A stretch of DNA of 38,126 nt. It comes from Candidatus Bipolaricaulota bacterium. Its GTDB lineage: Bacteria > Bipolaricaulota > Bipolaricaulia > Bipolaricaulales > Bipolaricaulaceae. A model generated the notes under the pieces. It did not search any database. It was not told where the DNA came from and was given only the letters and a program-made list of their open reading frames with translations. The translations under genes and the position numbers were made by a program. Below are positions 27,939-36,292 of this stretch, in pieces. Location of the stretch: the NCBI GenBank assembly GCA_026418075.1, contig JAOACA010000001.1, forward strand, positions 1 to 38,126. The letters run 5' to 3'. Numbering within the stretch: the first letter of the stretch is position 1; each line of letters starts with the position of its first letter.

Positions 27939-27944
27939 ATTATA
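27939..27944 (-). promoter_or_regulatory. -10 element TATAAT 9 nt upstream of the thpR ATG (predicted near-leaderless start of the RNA-repair operon)
   Basis: Minus strand ...GGCGCGGC TATAAT CCCGCGGTC ATG; no SD; no clear -35. Confidence 0.5.
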
Positions 27945-28010
27945 GCCGCGCCGTTTCCCTCCACCGTAGACCTGACCTGGAACCTCGCCTTCCCCGCAGG
28001 GCGGGAGACG

Positions 28011-28496
28011 TCACGGGCCGCGCCGCGCGACGAGGGCCACCGCCCAGGCCCCGATCCCCTCCCCCCGACCGAGGGCCCCCATCCCCTCGGGGGTCGTCGC
28101 CTTCACCGACACCACCGAGGCCTCCACCCCGAGTGCCCCCGCGATCTTCTCCCGCATCGCCGGAACGTACGGGGCGATCTTCGGCCGCTCGGCCACCACC
28201 ACCCCGTCCACCTGAAGGGGGGCGTAGCCGGCTTCGATGAGGACCGCCCTTGTCCGGCGGAGAAGCTCGAGGGACGAGATCCCGGCGTAGGCGGGGTCCC
28301 CCACCGGGAAGTGGACCCCGATGTCCCCCAAAGCGGCCGCCCCGAGGAGCGCATCGCAGATCGCGTGGAGGAGGACGTCGGCGTCGGAGTGGCCAGCGAG
28401 CCCCGGCCTGGAGGGGATCTCCACCCCCCCAAGGACGAGCTTCCGCCCGGGGGCGAACCGGTGGAAGTCAATGCCGATCCCTACTCGGACGTCCAT
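28011..28496 (-). CDS. ispF: 2-C-methyl-D-erythritol 2,4-cyclodiphosphate synthase
   Basis: VRVGIGIDFHRFAPGRKLVLGGVEIPSRPGLAGHSDADVLLHAICDALLGAAALGDIGVHFP...KATTPEGMGALGRGEGI. Confidence 0.97.
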   Translation of the reverse strand: MDVRVGIGIDFHRFAPGRKLVLGGVEIPSRPGLAGHSDADVLLHAICDALLGAAALGDIGVHFPVGDPAYAGISSLELLRRTRAVLIEAGYAPLQVDGVVVAERPKIAPYVPAMREKIAGALGVEASVVSVKATTPEGMGALGRGEGIGAWAVALVARRGP

Positions 28497-28963
28497 AGCG
28501 TTCCCAGGGCGTCCTCCACCACCGCCCGGGCGACCGCCGGGGAAAACCCCCGCCGGAGGAGGAACGCCGCGGCCCGCCGGGCGGCGACGTCTGGGGGAAG
28601 ACCCCGCCACAGGGGAAGGCGCGGCTCCAGGGCCCGCCGGGCGAGGGCTCCCTCGGAGAGCTCCGGAAGCGCCGCCTGGGCCACCTCCTCGGCGAGGGCC
28701 GCGCCCACCCCCTTCTCCCGGAGCTCCCGGGCGAGGAGGGAGCGGGAACAGGGGCGGGAGAGGAGTCGGTCCTCGGCGTAGAGCCGGGCGAACAGGCGGT
28801 CGTCGAGGATCCCCGCGTCCTGGGCCCAGGAAACCGCCCGCTCGACTACTTCGGCCGAAAAGCCCTTCCCGAGAAGCCGCGTCCGGGCTTCCCCCACGGT
28901 CCGGGGGCGGAGGGCGACGAGCCGGGCGAGGTACGCCCGGGCCGCCTCCTCATCCCGCGTCAC
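28481..28963 (-). CDS. recX: Regulatory protein RecX
   Basis: GTG at 28963; RTVGEARTRLLGKGFSAEVVERAVSWAQDAGILDDRLFARLYAEDRL...LARELREKGVGAALAEEV; overlaps the recA 3' end. Confidence 0.9.
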   Translation of the reverse strand: MTRDEEAARAYLARLVALRPRTVGEARTRLLGKGFSAEVVERAVSWAQDAGILDDRLFARLYAEDRLLSRPCSRSLLARELREKGVGAALAEEVAQAALPELSEGALARRALEPRLPLWRGLPPDVAARRAAAFLLRRGFSPAVARAVVEDALGTLWTSE

Positions 28964-29963
28964 GGGCCTGGGGGAGGGGGAGGCCCGCCTTCTTCCGGAT
29001 CTCCAGCGCGATCTTGTCCGTGAGGTCGGGGTTGTCGTGGAGGAACTGGGCCGCTTGGGCCAGACCCTGCCCAAGCCGGACGTCCCCGTAGGAGTACCAG
29101 GACCCCGAGCGGGTAATCACCCCAAGGTCCACCCCGCAGTTGATGACGTCCCGCTCCCGGACGATCCCCTGGCCGTAGATCACGTCGAAGCTCGCCTCCC
29201 GGAACGGGGCGGCGACCTTGTTCTTCACCACCCGGACGTGGGCCTTCATCCCCACCCGGTCGTCCCCCTCGGCGATCTTCCCCTCGGCCCAGATGTTCAT
29301 CCGCACCGAGGCGTAGAACTTGAGGGCCCGGCCCCCAGAGGTCGTCGTCCCCGGGCCCCAGGGGCCGGCCTGGATCGTGGACCGGATCTGGTTCACGAAG
29401 ATGGCGACGGTTTTGGATTGGGAGATCGCCGCGGCGAGCTTCCGCATCGCCTGGCTCATCAGCCGGGCCTGGAGCCCAACCTGGGCGTCCCCCATCTGGC
29501 CCTGGAGCTCGGCCTCGGGGACGAGGGCGGCCACGGAGTCCACGGTGATCACGTCCACCGCCCCGGAGCGGACGAGGTGCTCCATGATCTCCAGGGCCTG
29601 CTCCCCCGAGGTGGGCTGGGAGAGGAGGAGGTGGTCGAGGTCGACCCCGATCGCCCGGGTGTAGTTGGGGTCGAGGGCGTGCTCGGCGTCGATGAACGCG
29701 GCGGTCCCCCCGAGCTTCTGGGCCTCGGCCATGATGTGGAGGGCGAGCGTCGTCTTCCCCGACGCCTCGGGGCCGAAGATCTCGATCATCCTCCCCCGGG
29801 GAACGCCCCCCACCCCGAGGGCGATGTCCAGGGCGAGGGACCCGGTGGGGATGACCTCGACCCCCGTGGTGTCGGGCTTCTCCCCAAGCCACATGATCGC
29901 GCCCTCGCCGTAGGACTTCTGGATCTGCTTCAAGACGCTATCGAGCACTTCCCGTTTGCCCAT
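28950..29963 (-). CDS. recA: Recombinase RecA
   Basis: IFGPEASGKTTLALHIMAEAQKLGGTAAFIDAEHALDP, TSGEQALEIMEHLVRSGAVDVITVDSVAALVPEAEL, FVNQIRSTI. Confidence 0.98.
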   Translation of the reverse strand: MGKREVLDSVLKQIQKSYGEGAIMWLGEKPDTTGVEVIPTGSLALDIALGVGGVPRGRMIEIFGPEASGKTTLALHIMAEAQKLGGTAAFIDAEHALDPNYTRAIGVDLDHLLLSQPTSGEQALEIMEHLVRSGAVDVITVDSVAALVPEAELQGQMGDAQVGLQARLMSQAMRKLAAAISQSKTVAIFVNQIRSTIQAGPWGPGTTTSGGRALKFYASVRMNIWAEGKIAEGDDRVGMKAHVRVVKNKVAAPFREASFDVIYGQGIVRERDVINCGVDLGVITRSGSWYSYGDVRLGQGLAQAAQFLHDNPDLTDKIALEIRKKAGLPLPQARDAG

Positions 29964-29980
29964 GGACCGCCTCCGGGGGT

Positions 29981-30009
29981 ATCGTAATGGCCGTTACCGT
30001 CGGGGGCAA
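29981..30009 (-). promoter_or_regulatory. Candidate recA promoter TTGCCC-N17-TACGAT
   Basis: Minus strand TTGCCC (30009-30004), 17-nt spacer, TACGAT (29986-29981), then CCCCCGGAGGCGGTCC-ATG with a GGAGG SD. Confidence 0.5.
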
Positions 30010-30018
30010 GGGGGAGGC

Positions 30019-30849
30019 GTGGGGAAGCGCACGACGTGGAGGGAGAAGGACCCGGTGGTGCTCGTCACCGGGGCCTCGTCGGGGATCGGCCGCACGTGCG
30101 CCGATCTCCTCTCCCGAAGCGGGTTTACGGTGTATGGGGGGAGCCGGACGGCCCCGTCCGAGCCCCCTTCGGGCTGGACCTGGCTCCCCCTGGACGTCCG
30201 GGACGAGGCCTCGGTCCGGGGAGCCGTAGACCGGATCCTCGAGGAGGCCGGGCGGATCGACGTCGTCGTGAACAACGCCGGCTACGGGATCGCCGGGCCC
30301 GTGGAGGAGACCCCGCTCCCCGAGGCCCTGGACCTTTTTCAGACGAACTTCTTTGGGGCGCTGCGGGTCTGCCAGGCCGTCCTCCCCCACTTCCGGGCCC
30401 GGGGAGCGGGGACGATCGTGAACATCTCCTCCCTCGGGGGCCGGATCCCGCTCCCCTACCAGGGCCTCTACAGCGCCTCGAAGTTCGCCCTGGGCGGCCT
30501 CACGGAGGCCCTGCGGATGGAGGTTGCTCCCCTGGGGATCCGGGTCGTCCTCGTCGAACCTGGGGACGTGCGGACCCCGTTCCCCGCCCACCGCCGGCGC
30601 GTGGAACGGGTTGCTAAAGCGTACCAGGAACCGCTCGCCCGGGCCCTCGCCCAGGCCGAGCGGGACGAGCGGGAAGGGGTTCCCCCCGAGGCGGTGGCCC
30701 GCCTCGTCCTCCGGATCCTCCGCCACCCCCGGCCGAAACGCCGGTACACCGTGGGGCCCCTTCCCCAGCGCGCCGCCGCCCGCCTCCAGGACCTCCTCCC
30801 CGGACGCCTCGTGGAATGGGGTATCATGCGCCACTACCGCGTGGGGTGA
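30019..30849 (+). CDS. Short-chain dehydrogenase/reductase
   Basis: VVLVTGASSGIGRTCADLL, DVVVNNAGYGIAG, TIVNISSLGGRIPLPYQGLYSASKFALGG (Ser-Tyr-Lys). Start codon (GTG 30019) uncertain. Confidence 0.9.
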   Translation: MGKRTTWREKDPVVLVTGASSGIGRTCADLLSRSGFTVYGGSRTAPSEPPSGWTWLPLDVRDEASVRGAVDRILEEAGRIDVVVNNAGYGIAGPVEETPLPEALDLFQTNFFGALRVCQAVLPHFRARGAGTIVNISSLGGRIPLPYQGLYSASKFALGGLTEALRMEVAPLGIRVVLVEPGDVRTPFPAHRRRVERVAKAYQEPLARALAQAERDEREGVPPEAVARLVLRILRHPRPKRRYTVGPLPQRAAARLQDLLPGRLVEWGIMRHYRVG

Positions 30850-30851
30850 CG

Positions 30852-32075
30852 ATGGACATCCTCGAGAAGTGCCACCGATTCCTGAACGACCCGGGGTTTG
30901 CCCAACGGCTGGGCTACCCGATGAGCCCCCGGGCTGCCGAGGCCCAGGGCCTGTACCCCTACTTCCTCCCCTTGGAGGCGTCCGAGGGGACGACCGCCGT
31001 GGTGGGGGGCCGCCGGGTGATCATGATCGGCTCGAACAACTACCTTGGGCTCACCACCGATCCCCGGGTCCGGGCCGCGGCCGCCCGGGCCCTGGAGAAG
31101 TACGGCACAAGCTGCACCGGCTCCCGGTTCCTCAACGGGACGCTGGAGCTCCACTTGGAGCTCGAGGAGAGCCTTGCCCGGTACCTGGGGAAGGAACGGG
31201 CCCTCGTCTTCGCCACGGGGTACCAGGCCAACGTGGGGGCGATCGCGGCCCTGGTGGGGCGGGGGGACGTGGTGATCTGTGACAAAGAGGATCACGCGAG
31301 CATCTTCGACGGGTGCCGGCTGTCCTTCGGGGACCTCCGCCGGTTCCGCCACGGGGACGTGGCCGACCTCGATCGGGTGCTTGGCTCCTGCCCGTCTGGG
31401 GCGGGCAAGCTCGTGGTCGTGGACGGGGTGTTCAGCATGGGGGGGGACATCGCCCCCCTCCCCGAGATCGTCGAATGTTGCCGCCGCCACGGAGCGCGGC
31501 TCATGGTCGACGATGCCCACGGGATCGGGGTCACGGGCGGCGGCCGGGGCACCGCCGCCCACTATAGCCTCACCGAGGAGGTCGACCTCATCATGGGGAC
31601 GTTCAGCAAGTCCCTCGCCTCGGTGGGAGGGTTCATCGCCGGCGACGAGGCGGTGGTCCACTGGATCCAGCACCGGGCGAGGTCCCTCATCTTCAGCGCG
31701 AGCCTTCCCCCGGCGAGCACCGCCGCGGCCCTCGCTGCGCTAGAGATCCTCGAGCAGGAACCGGAGCGGGTCGAGCGGGTCAACGCGATCGGAGAGCGGA
31801 TGCGGACGCTGTACCGGCGGCTGGGGTTCGACACCGGCCCGAGCCAAACCCCGATCGTCCCGATCGTGGTGGGGGACGGGTTGCGCACCCTGACCCTGTG
31901 GAAGAGCCTCCTCGAGGCGGGGGTGTACACGAACGTGGCCCTGCCCCCGGCGGTCCCCGAGGGGAAGTGCCTCCTCCGCACGAGCTACATGGCCACCCAC
32001 ACCGAGGAGGAGCTGGGGGTGGTGGAGCGGGCCTTCGCCCACGTCGCCGCGCTCGCAACAGGAGGAAACGGATGA
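30852..32075 (+). CDS. Alpha-oxoamine synthase, serine palmitoyltransferase (SPT)-like
   Basis: YPYFLPLEASEGTTAVVGGRRVIMIGSNNYLGLTTDPRV...YGTSCTGSRFLNGTLELHLELEESLARYLGKERALVFATGYQANVG...VDDAHGIGVTG...MGTFSKSLASVGGF; closer to SPT than to KBL/BioF by motif. Confidence 0.82.
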   Translation: MDILEKCHRFLNDPGFAQRLGYPMSPRAAEAQGLYPYFLPLEASEGTTAVVGGRRVIMIGSNNYLGLTTDPRVRAAAARALEKYGTSCTGSRFLNGTLELHLELEESLARYLGKERALVFATGYQANVGAIAALVGRGDVVICDKEDHASIFDGCRLSFGDLRRFRHGDVADLDRVLGSCPSGAGKLVVVDGVFSMGGDIAPLPEIVECCRRHGARLMVDDAHGIGVTGGGRGTAAHYSLTEEVDLIMGTFSKSLASVGGFIAGDEAVVHWIQHRARSLIFSASLPPASTAAALAALEILEQEPERVERVNAIGERMRTLYRRLGFDTGPSQTPIVPIVVGDGLRTLTLWKSLLEAGVYTNVALPPAVPEGKCLLRTSYMATHTEEELGVVERAFAHVAALATGGNG

Positions 32076-33739
32076 GCGACGCAACCCGGTACCTCGACCG
32101 GCCCTGGACAGCCCACTACGCCACGGGAGTCCCAGCCCGGGTGGAGATCCCCACCGAGCCCGCCTGGACCGTGCTTGAACGGGCGGCGGAGCGGTTCCCC
32201 CGCCGCACGGCCCTCCACTTCTACGGGCGGAACCTGTCCTACCGCGAGCTCCGGGAGGAAGTTGACGCGTTTGCCGCCGGCCTCGCCGGGCTGGGCCTGC
32301 GCCGGGGGGACCGGGTCGCCCTGTACCTCGTCAACAGCCCCCAGTTCGCGATCGCCTACTTCGGGACCCTCAAGGCCGGGGGAACCGTGGTCCCGGTGAG
32401 CCCGGTCTACTCCAGTTCCGAGCTCGCCTTCCAGCTCCGGGACAGCGGGGCCACGTACATCGTGTGCCAGGACGTGCTCTACGAAAACGTCGAGCGGGCC
32501 GGGGTCGCGCTCCAGGGGACGGTGGTCACCGGGGCCCACGAGTACCTCCCCGCGCTCAAAGGGGCCCTGGCCAAGAAGGCCCCGCTCCCCACCGGCCCGG
32601 GGATCCACCCGTGGGGGAAGCTCCTCCGGGAGGGCGGGCGCTTCTCCCCCGGGGACGTGGACCCCGCGGCGGACCTCGCCGTCCTCCCCTACACCGGGGG
32701 GACCTCGGCTCAGCCCAAGGGGGTGAAGCTCACCCACCGCCACCTCCTGGCCTGCGCCTCCCAGCTCCGGGCGTTCTTCCCCCTCCTCTCCGACGGGGGG
32801 GAGGCCGTCGCCGCCGCCCTCCCCCTCTACCACATCTACGGTCAAGTGGCAATCCTCCTCATGGGGATCACCCTGGGGGCGACGATCGTCCTCTTCTCCT
32901 CGTTGGACCTCGGGCAGATCCTGTCCACGATGGACCGCCAAGGGGTGACGGTGTTCTACGGGATCCCGGCCCTGTACGAGGTCCTCCGCGCCCACGCCAA
33001 AACGAGCTGGGTGGACTGGAAGCGGATGAAGCTCGTGATCAGCGGCGCCGACGCCTTGCCGGAGGCCACGGCCACGGGCTGGGAAGCCCGAACGGGGAAG
33101 GCGATCCTCGAGGGGTTTGGGATGACGGAGACGACCGGGGTGAGCCACGTCAACCCCGCGCATCGGATCAAGCGGGGTTCCTTTGGGATCCCCCTCCCCA
33201 ACGTGGCGGCGATGGTCGTGGACCCCGAGGGGACGGCCCCCGTCCCGGTGGGGGAGGTGGGGGAGCTCCTCCTTTCAGGCCCCAACATCACCGCGGGTTA
33301 CTGGCGGCGGGACGAGGAGAACCAGCGGGGGTTCGTGGACCTCGGGGGCACGCGCTGGCTCCGGACCGGGGACCTCGTGCGGATGGACGAGGAGGGGTAC
33401 TTCCACTACTACGCCCGGACGAAGGACCTCATCAAGTACCGGGGGTTCTCCGTGTTCCTCCGGGAGATCGAGGAGGTCCTCCTCTCCCACCCGATGGTCA
33501 AGGCGGCGGGGGTGGTGGGGGTGAAGGACCCCAAAGTGGGCGAGTACCCGATGGCGTACGTCGTCCTCAAGCCCGAGGCGCGGGGGCGGGTCACGGAGGC
33601 CGAGATCCGCGACTACCTCCAGGAGCGGCTGGCACCGTACAAGGTCCCCCGGGCGGTGGAGTTCCGGTCCGAGCTCCCCAAGACCGACGTGGGGAAGGTG
33701 TCCCGCCGGGACCTCCGCGAGGAGCTGGAGGCGCGGTGA
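32072..33739 (+). CDS. AMP-dependent acyl-CoA/acyl-ACP ligase (long-chain-fatty-acid-CoA ligase type)
   Basis: LPYTGGTSAQPKGVKLTHRHLL (P-loop), GFGMTETTGVSHVNP, TGDLVRMDEEGYFHYYARTKDLIKYRGFSVFLREIEEVL, LPKTDVGKVSRRDLR. Confidence 0.93.
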   Translation: MSDATRYLDRPWTAHYATGVPARVEIPTEPAWTVLERAAERFPRRTALHFYGRNLSYRELREEVDAFAAGLAGLGLRRGDRVALYLVNSPQFAIAYFGTLKAGGTVVPVSPVYSSSELAFQLRDSGATYIVCQDVLYENVERAGVALQGTVVTGAHEYLPALKGALAKKAPLPTGPGIHPWGKLLREGGRFSPGDVDPAADLAVLPYTGGTSAQPKGVKLTHRHLLACASQLRAFFPLLSDGGEAVAAALPLYHIYGQVAILLMGITLGATIVLFSSLDLGQILSTMDRQGVTVFYGIPALYEVLRAHAKTSWVDWKRMKLVISGADALPEATATGWEARTGKAILEGFGMTETTGVSHVNPAHRIKRGSFGIPLPNVAAMVVDPEGTAPVPVGEVGELLLSGPNITAGYWRRDEENQRGFVDLGGTRWLRTGDLVRMDEEGYFHYYARTKDLIKYRGFSVFLREIEEVLLSHPMVKAAGVVGVKDPKVGEYPMAYVVLKPEARGRVTEAEIRDYLQERLAPYKVPRAVEFRSELPKTDVGKVSRRDLREELEAR

Positions 33740-34521
33740 GGGACCACTTCTTCGCCGTCGCGGACCTTTCCAAGCGGTTTGGGGGCCTGGAGGCCGTCCG
33801 GGGGGTGAGCTTCGCCGTCGACCCCCAGGAGATCGTGGGCCTGATCGGCCCAAACGGGGCGGGGAAGACCACGGTGGTCCGGATGATCATGGGGCTTCTC
33901 CGGCCCGACCGGGGGAAGGTCCTGTGGAAGGGGCGGGACATCACCGCCCTTCCCACCTGGAAACGGGTGGAACTGGGGATCACCGGGACGTTCCAAAACA
34001 GCCGCCCGATGCGGCGGCTCCCCCTCATCGCCAACGTGATGGTCGGCCTCCACAGCCCCCGGGTCCGCCGCAAGGGGGAGTGGGTGAAAACGGCGGAGGC
34101 GCGGGCCCTCGATGCCCTGGAGTTCGTGGGGATCTCTGACCTCGCCTTCACCCCTGCCGGGGCGATCTCCCAAGGGGACCTCAAGCGGCTGGAGATCGCC
34201 CGGGCCATCGCCACCGAGCCGGAGCTTCTGATCCTGGACGAGCCGTTTGCCGGGCTCACCCAAGCGGAAACGCGGCTCCTGGCAAATTCCATTGCCCGTC
34301 TGCAGAAGGGGGGGCGGTTCGGCCGCCTCCACAGCGAGGGCTGCGCCGTGCTCATCGTGGACCACAAGCTCCCTGAACTCATGCGGATCGCGGACCGCAT
34401 CGTCGTCCTCAACTTCGGGGAGGTCATCGCCGACGGGGCCCCCGACGTCGTGGCCAAGGACCCCAAGGTGGTCGAGGCCTACCTCGGCCGGGTGGGGACG
34501 TCGCTGCGGGAGGGGTTCTAA
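33736..34521 (+). CDS. livG: Branched-chain amino acid-type ABC transporter ATP-binding protein LivG-like
   Basis: LIGPNGAGKTTVVRMIMGLLRPDRG Walker A; LKRLEIARAIATEPELLILDEPFAGL; ADRIVVLNFGEVIADGAP. GTG start overlapping the ligase stop. Confidence 0.9.
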   Translation: MRDHFFAVADLSKRFGGLEAVRGVSFAVDPQEIVGLIGPNGAGKTTVVRMIMGLLRPDRGKVLWKGRDITALPTWKRVELGITGTFQNSRPMRRLPLIANVMVGLHSPRVRRKGEWVKTAEARALDALEFVGISDLAFTPAGAISQGDLKRLEIARAIATEPELLILDEPFAGLTQAETRLLANSIARLQKGGRFGRLHSEGCAVLIVDHKLPELMRIADRIVVLNFGEVIADGAPDVVAKDPKVVEAYLGRVGTSLREGF

Positions 34522-35268
34522 GTGCGCCAGGCGATCCAGGCCCACGAGCTCTCCGTTGCCTACGGCAAGGCCCTCCTCCTCCACGACGTGGGGATTGAGG
34601 TTCGGGAGGGGGAGCTCGTGACCGTGGTCGGCCCCAACGGGGCCGGGAAGACGACGCTTCTTCGGGCTCTGGCGGGGCTCGTGCGCTGGGACCAGCGGAC
34701 ACGGCCCCACGAGGAGGTGCACCTCTCGGGCCGGGTGTGGTTCTTCGAGGAGCGGATCGACGAACTTCTCCCCCACGAGATCGCCGCCCGGGGGCTCATC
34801 CTGTGCCCCGAGCGGCGGCGGCCGTTCCGGGAGATGACGGTCCGGGAGAACCTCCTCGCCGGAGCGTACCTCCTCCGGAGCCGGCGGGAGGTGGCGGAAC
34901 GCCTCTCCGACGCCTACCGCCTGTTCCCCCTCCTCCGGGACCGGGCCCACCAGCGGGCGGGGACGCTCTCGGGGGGCGAGCAGCAGATGCTGGCCATCGC
35001 CCGGGCCCTCATGGGGGGGCCCAAGCTCCTCCTCATCGACGAGCCCTCCACCGGGCTCGCCCCTTTGGTGAAGGAGCCTCTGTTTGCTCGGATCCGCGAG
35101 GTCAAGGAGCTGGGGGTGTCCGTCCTCCTCGTGGAGCAGGACGCAGCCATCGCCCTTTCGCTCGCCGACTGGGGGTACGTCCTCTCCCAGGGGCGGGTCG
35201 TGGCCGAGGGCCCCCCGGAGAACCTCCTTGGAGACGAGGTCGTCCGGAGGTCGTACCTAGGGCTGTAG
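34522..35268 (+). CDS. livF: Branched-chain amino acid-type ABC transporter ATP-binding protein LivF-like
   Basis: VVGPNGAGKTTLLRALAGL; LSGGEQQMLAIARALMGGPKLLLIDEPSTGLAP; LLVEQDAAIALSLADWGYVLSQGRVVAEG. Confidence 0.92.
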   Translation: MRQAIQAHELSVAYGKALLLHDVGIEVREGELVTVVGPNGAGKTTLLRALAGLVRWDQRTRPHEEVHLSGRVWFFEERIDELLPHEIAARGLILCPERRRPFREMTVRENLLAGAYLLRSRREVAERLSDAYRLFPLLRDRAHQRAGTLSGGEQQMLAIARALMGGPKLLLIDEPSTGLAPLVKEPLFARIREVKELGVSVLLVEQDAAIALSLADWGYVLSQGRVVAEGPPENLLGDEVVRRSYLGL

Positions 35269-36291
35269 GGAGGCCCCGCAGGCCCGGCACACCCTCCGGA
35301 ACCGGGCGTTCCGCACCCGGCAGCCCGGACACGCCCGCTCGATCGCGTCCCGAACCCAGATTGCCACCCCCTGGGGCATAAAGCGGAGGATGAGGAGGAT
35401 GAGGAGGGCGAAGAGGAGCATCCGGTACTTGGGGACCGCGGTCTGGAGGAGGTCGAGGACCGGGTAGAGGACGAACGCCCCGGCCACCGGCCCGTAAATC
35501 GTGCCCGCCCCGCCGAAGATCGTCCAAATCACCGGCTGGAAGGACATGAACAGGTCGAGGTTGCTTGGGCCGGCGATGCGGGTGAAGTGGGCGTAGAGGG
35601 CCCCCGCCGCCCCGGCGGTGAGGCCCGACAGGGCGAACGCCAGGAGTTTGTACCGAACGGCGTCGATCCCCGAGGCCCGCACCGCCACCTCGTCCTCCCG
35701 GATGGCGTGGAAGATGAGCCCAAGCCGCGAGCTGCCGACCTTCCACAGGGCCGCGATCAGGGCCGCGGCCACCCCCACGATGAGGTAGTACTCCCCGACC
35801 CGGGACGGGGCGAGGCGGGAGATCCGCCAGATCCCCCCTTCCCCCCCGGAGAAACCCGGGAACATGAACACCAACCCCAGGAGCATGAGGGGGAAGGCGA
35901 GGGTGGCGAGGGCGAGGTAGTGCCGGCGGAGGCGAAGACACGGGATCCCCACGAGGAGCCCCGCGCCCGTGGCCACCACCGCCCCGGCGGGCACGGTGGC
36001 GTAGGGGGGGAGCCGAAGGTGGGCGCTCAGCAGGGCGGCCGTGTACGCCCCCACCCCGAAGAACAGCGCGTGCCCAAGGCTCACCTGCCCCGTGTACCCG
36101 GAGAGGAGGTCCCAGCTTGCCGCGTAGAGGGAGAACAAGGCCGTCAGGATCACCAAACGCAGAACGTAGGGATCCTGAGTGATCAGGGGAAGAAAACCCA
36201 GCGCCAGCGCGAAGGCCAACACCACGGCCCGGCTGGGGAGGACGAACACCTCGTTTCGGAGGTAGCGGAGGAAGTACCGGAAGTAGAACAC
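35257..36291 (-). CDS. livM: LivM-like ABC permease with C-terminal CxxC-x10-CxxC zinc-ribbon-like tail
   Basis: SWDLLSGYTGQVSLGHALFFGVGAYTAALL, multi-TM, AIREDEVAVRASGIDAVRYKLLAFALSG; tail ERACPGCRVRNARFRRVCRACGASLQP. Confidence 0.92.
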   Translation of the reverse strand: MFYFRYFLRYLRNEVFVLPSRAVVLAFALALGFLPLITQDPYVLRLVILTALFSLYAASWDLLSGYTGQVSLGHALFFGVGAYTAALLSAHLRLPPYATVPAGAVVATGAGLLVGIPCLRLRRHYLALATLAFPLMLLGLVFMFPGFSGGEGGIWRISRLAPSRVGEYYLIVGVAAALIAALWKVGSSRLGLIFHAIREDEVAVRASGIDAVRYKLLAFALSGLTAGAAGALYAHFTRIAGPSNLDLFMSFQPVIWTIFGGAGTIYGPVAGAFVLYPVLDLLQTAVPKYRMLLFALLILLILRFMPQGVAIWVRDAIERACPGCRVRNARFRRVCRACGASLQP

Positions 36292-36292
36292 C

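Noticed and set aside
26718-28781. 687-aa plus-strand ORF
   Set aside because: Antisense to rtcB/archease/thpR/ispF; no domain.
33736-34521. Non-canonical ABC signature (ISQGDLKRLEIARA) in LivG as a degenerate ATPase
   Set aside because: LivG signatures are naturally variable (xxxGxxxxLEIA) and Walker A, Walker B and H-loop look intact.
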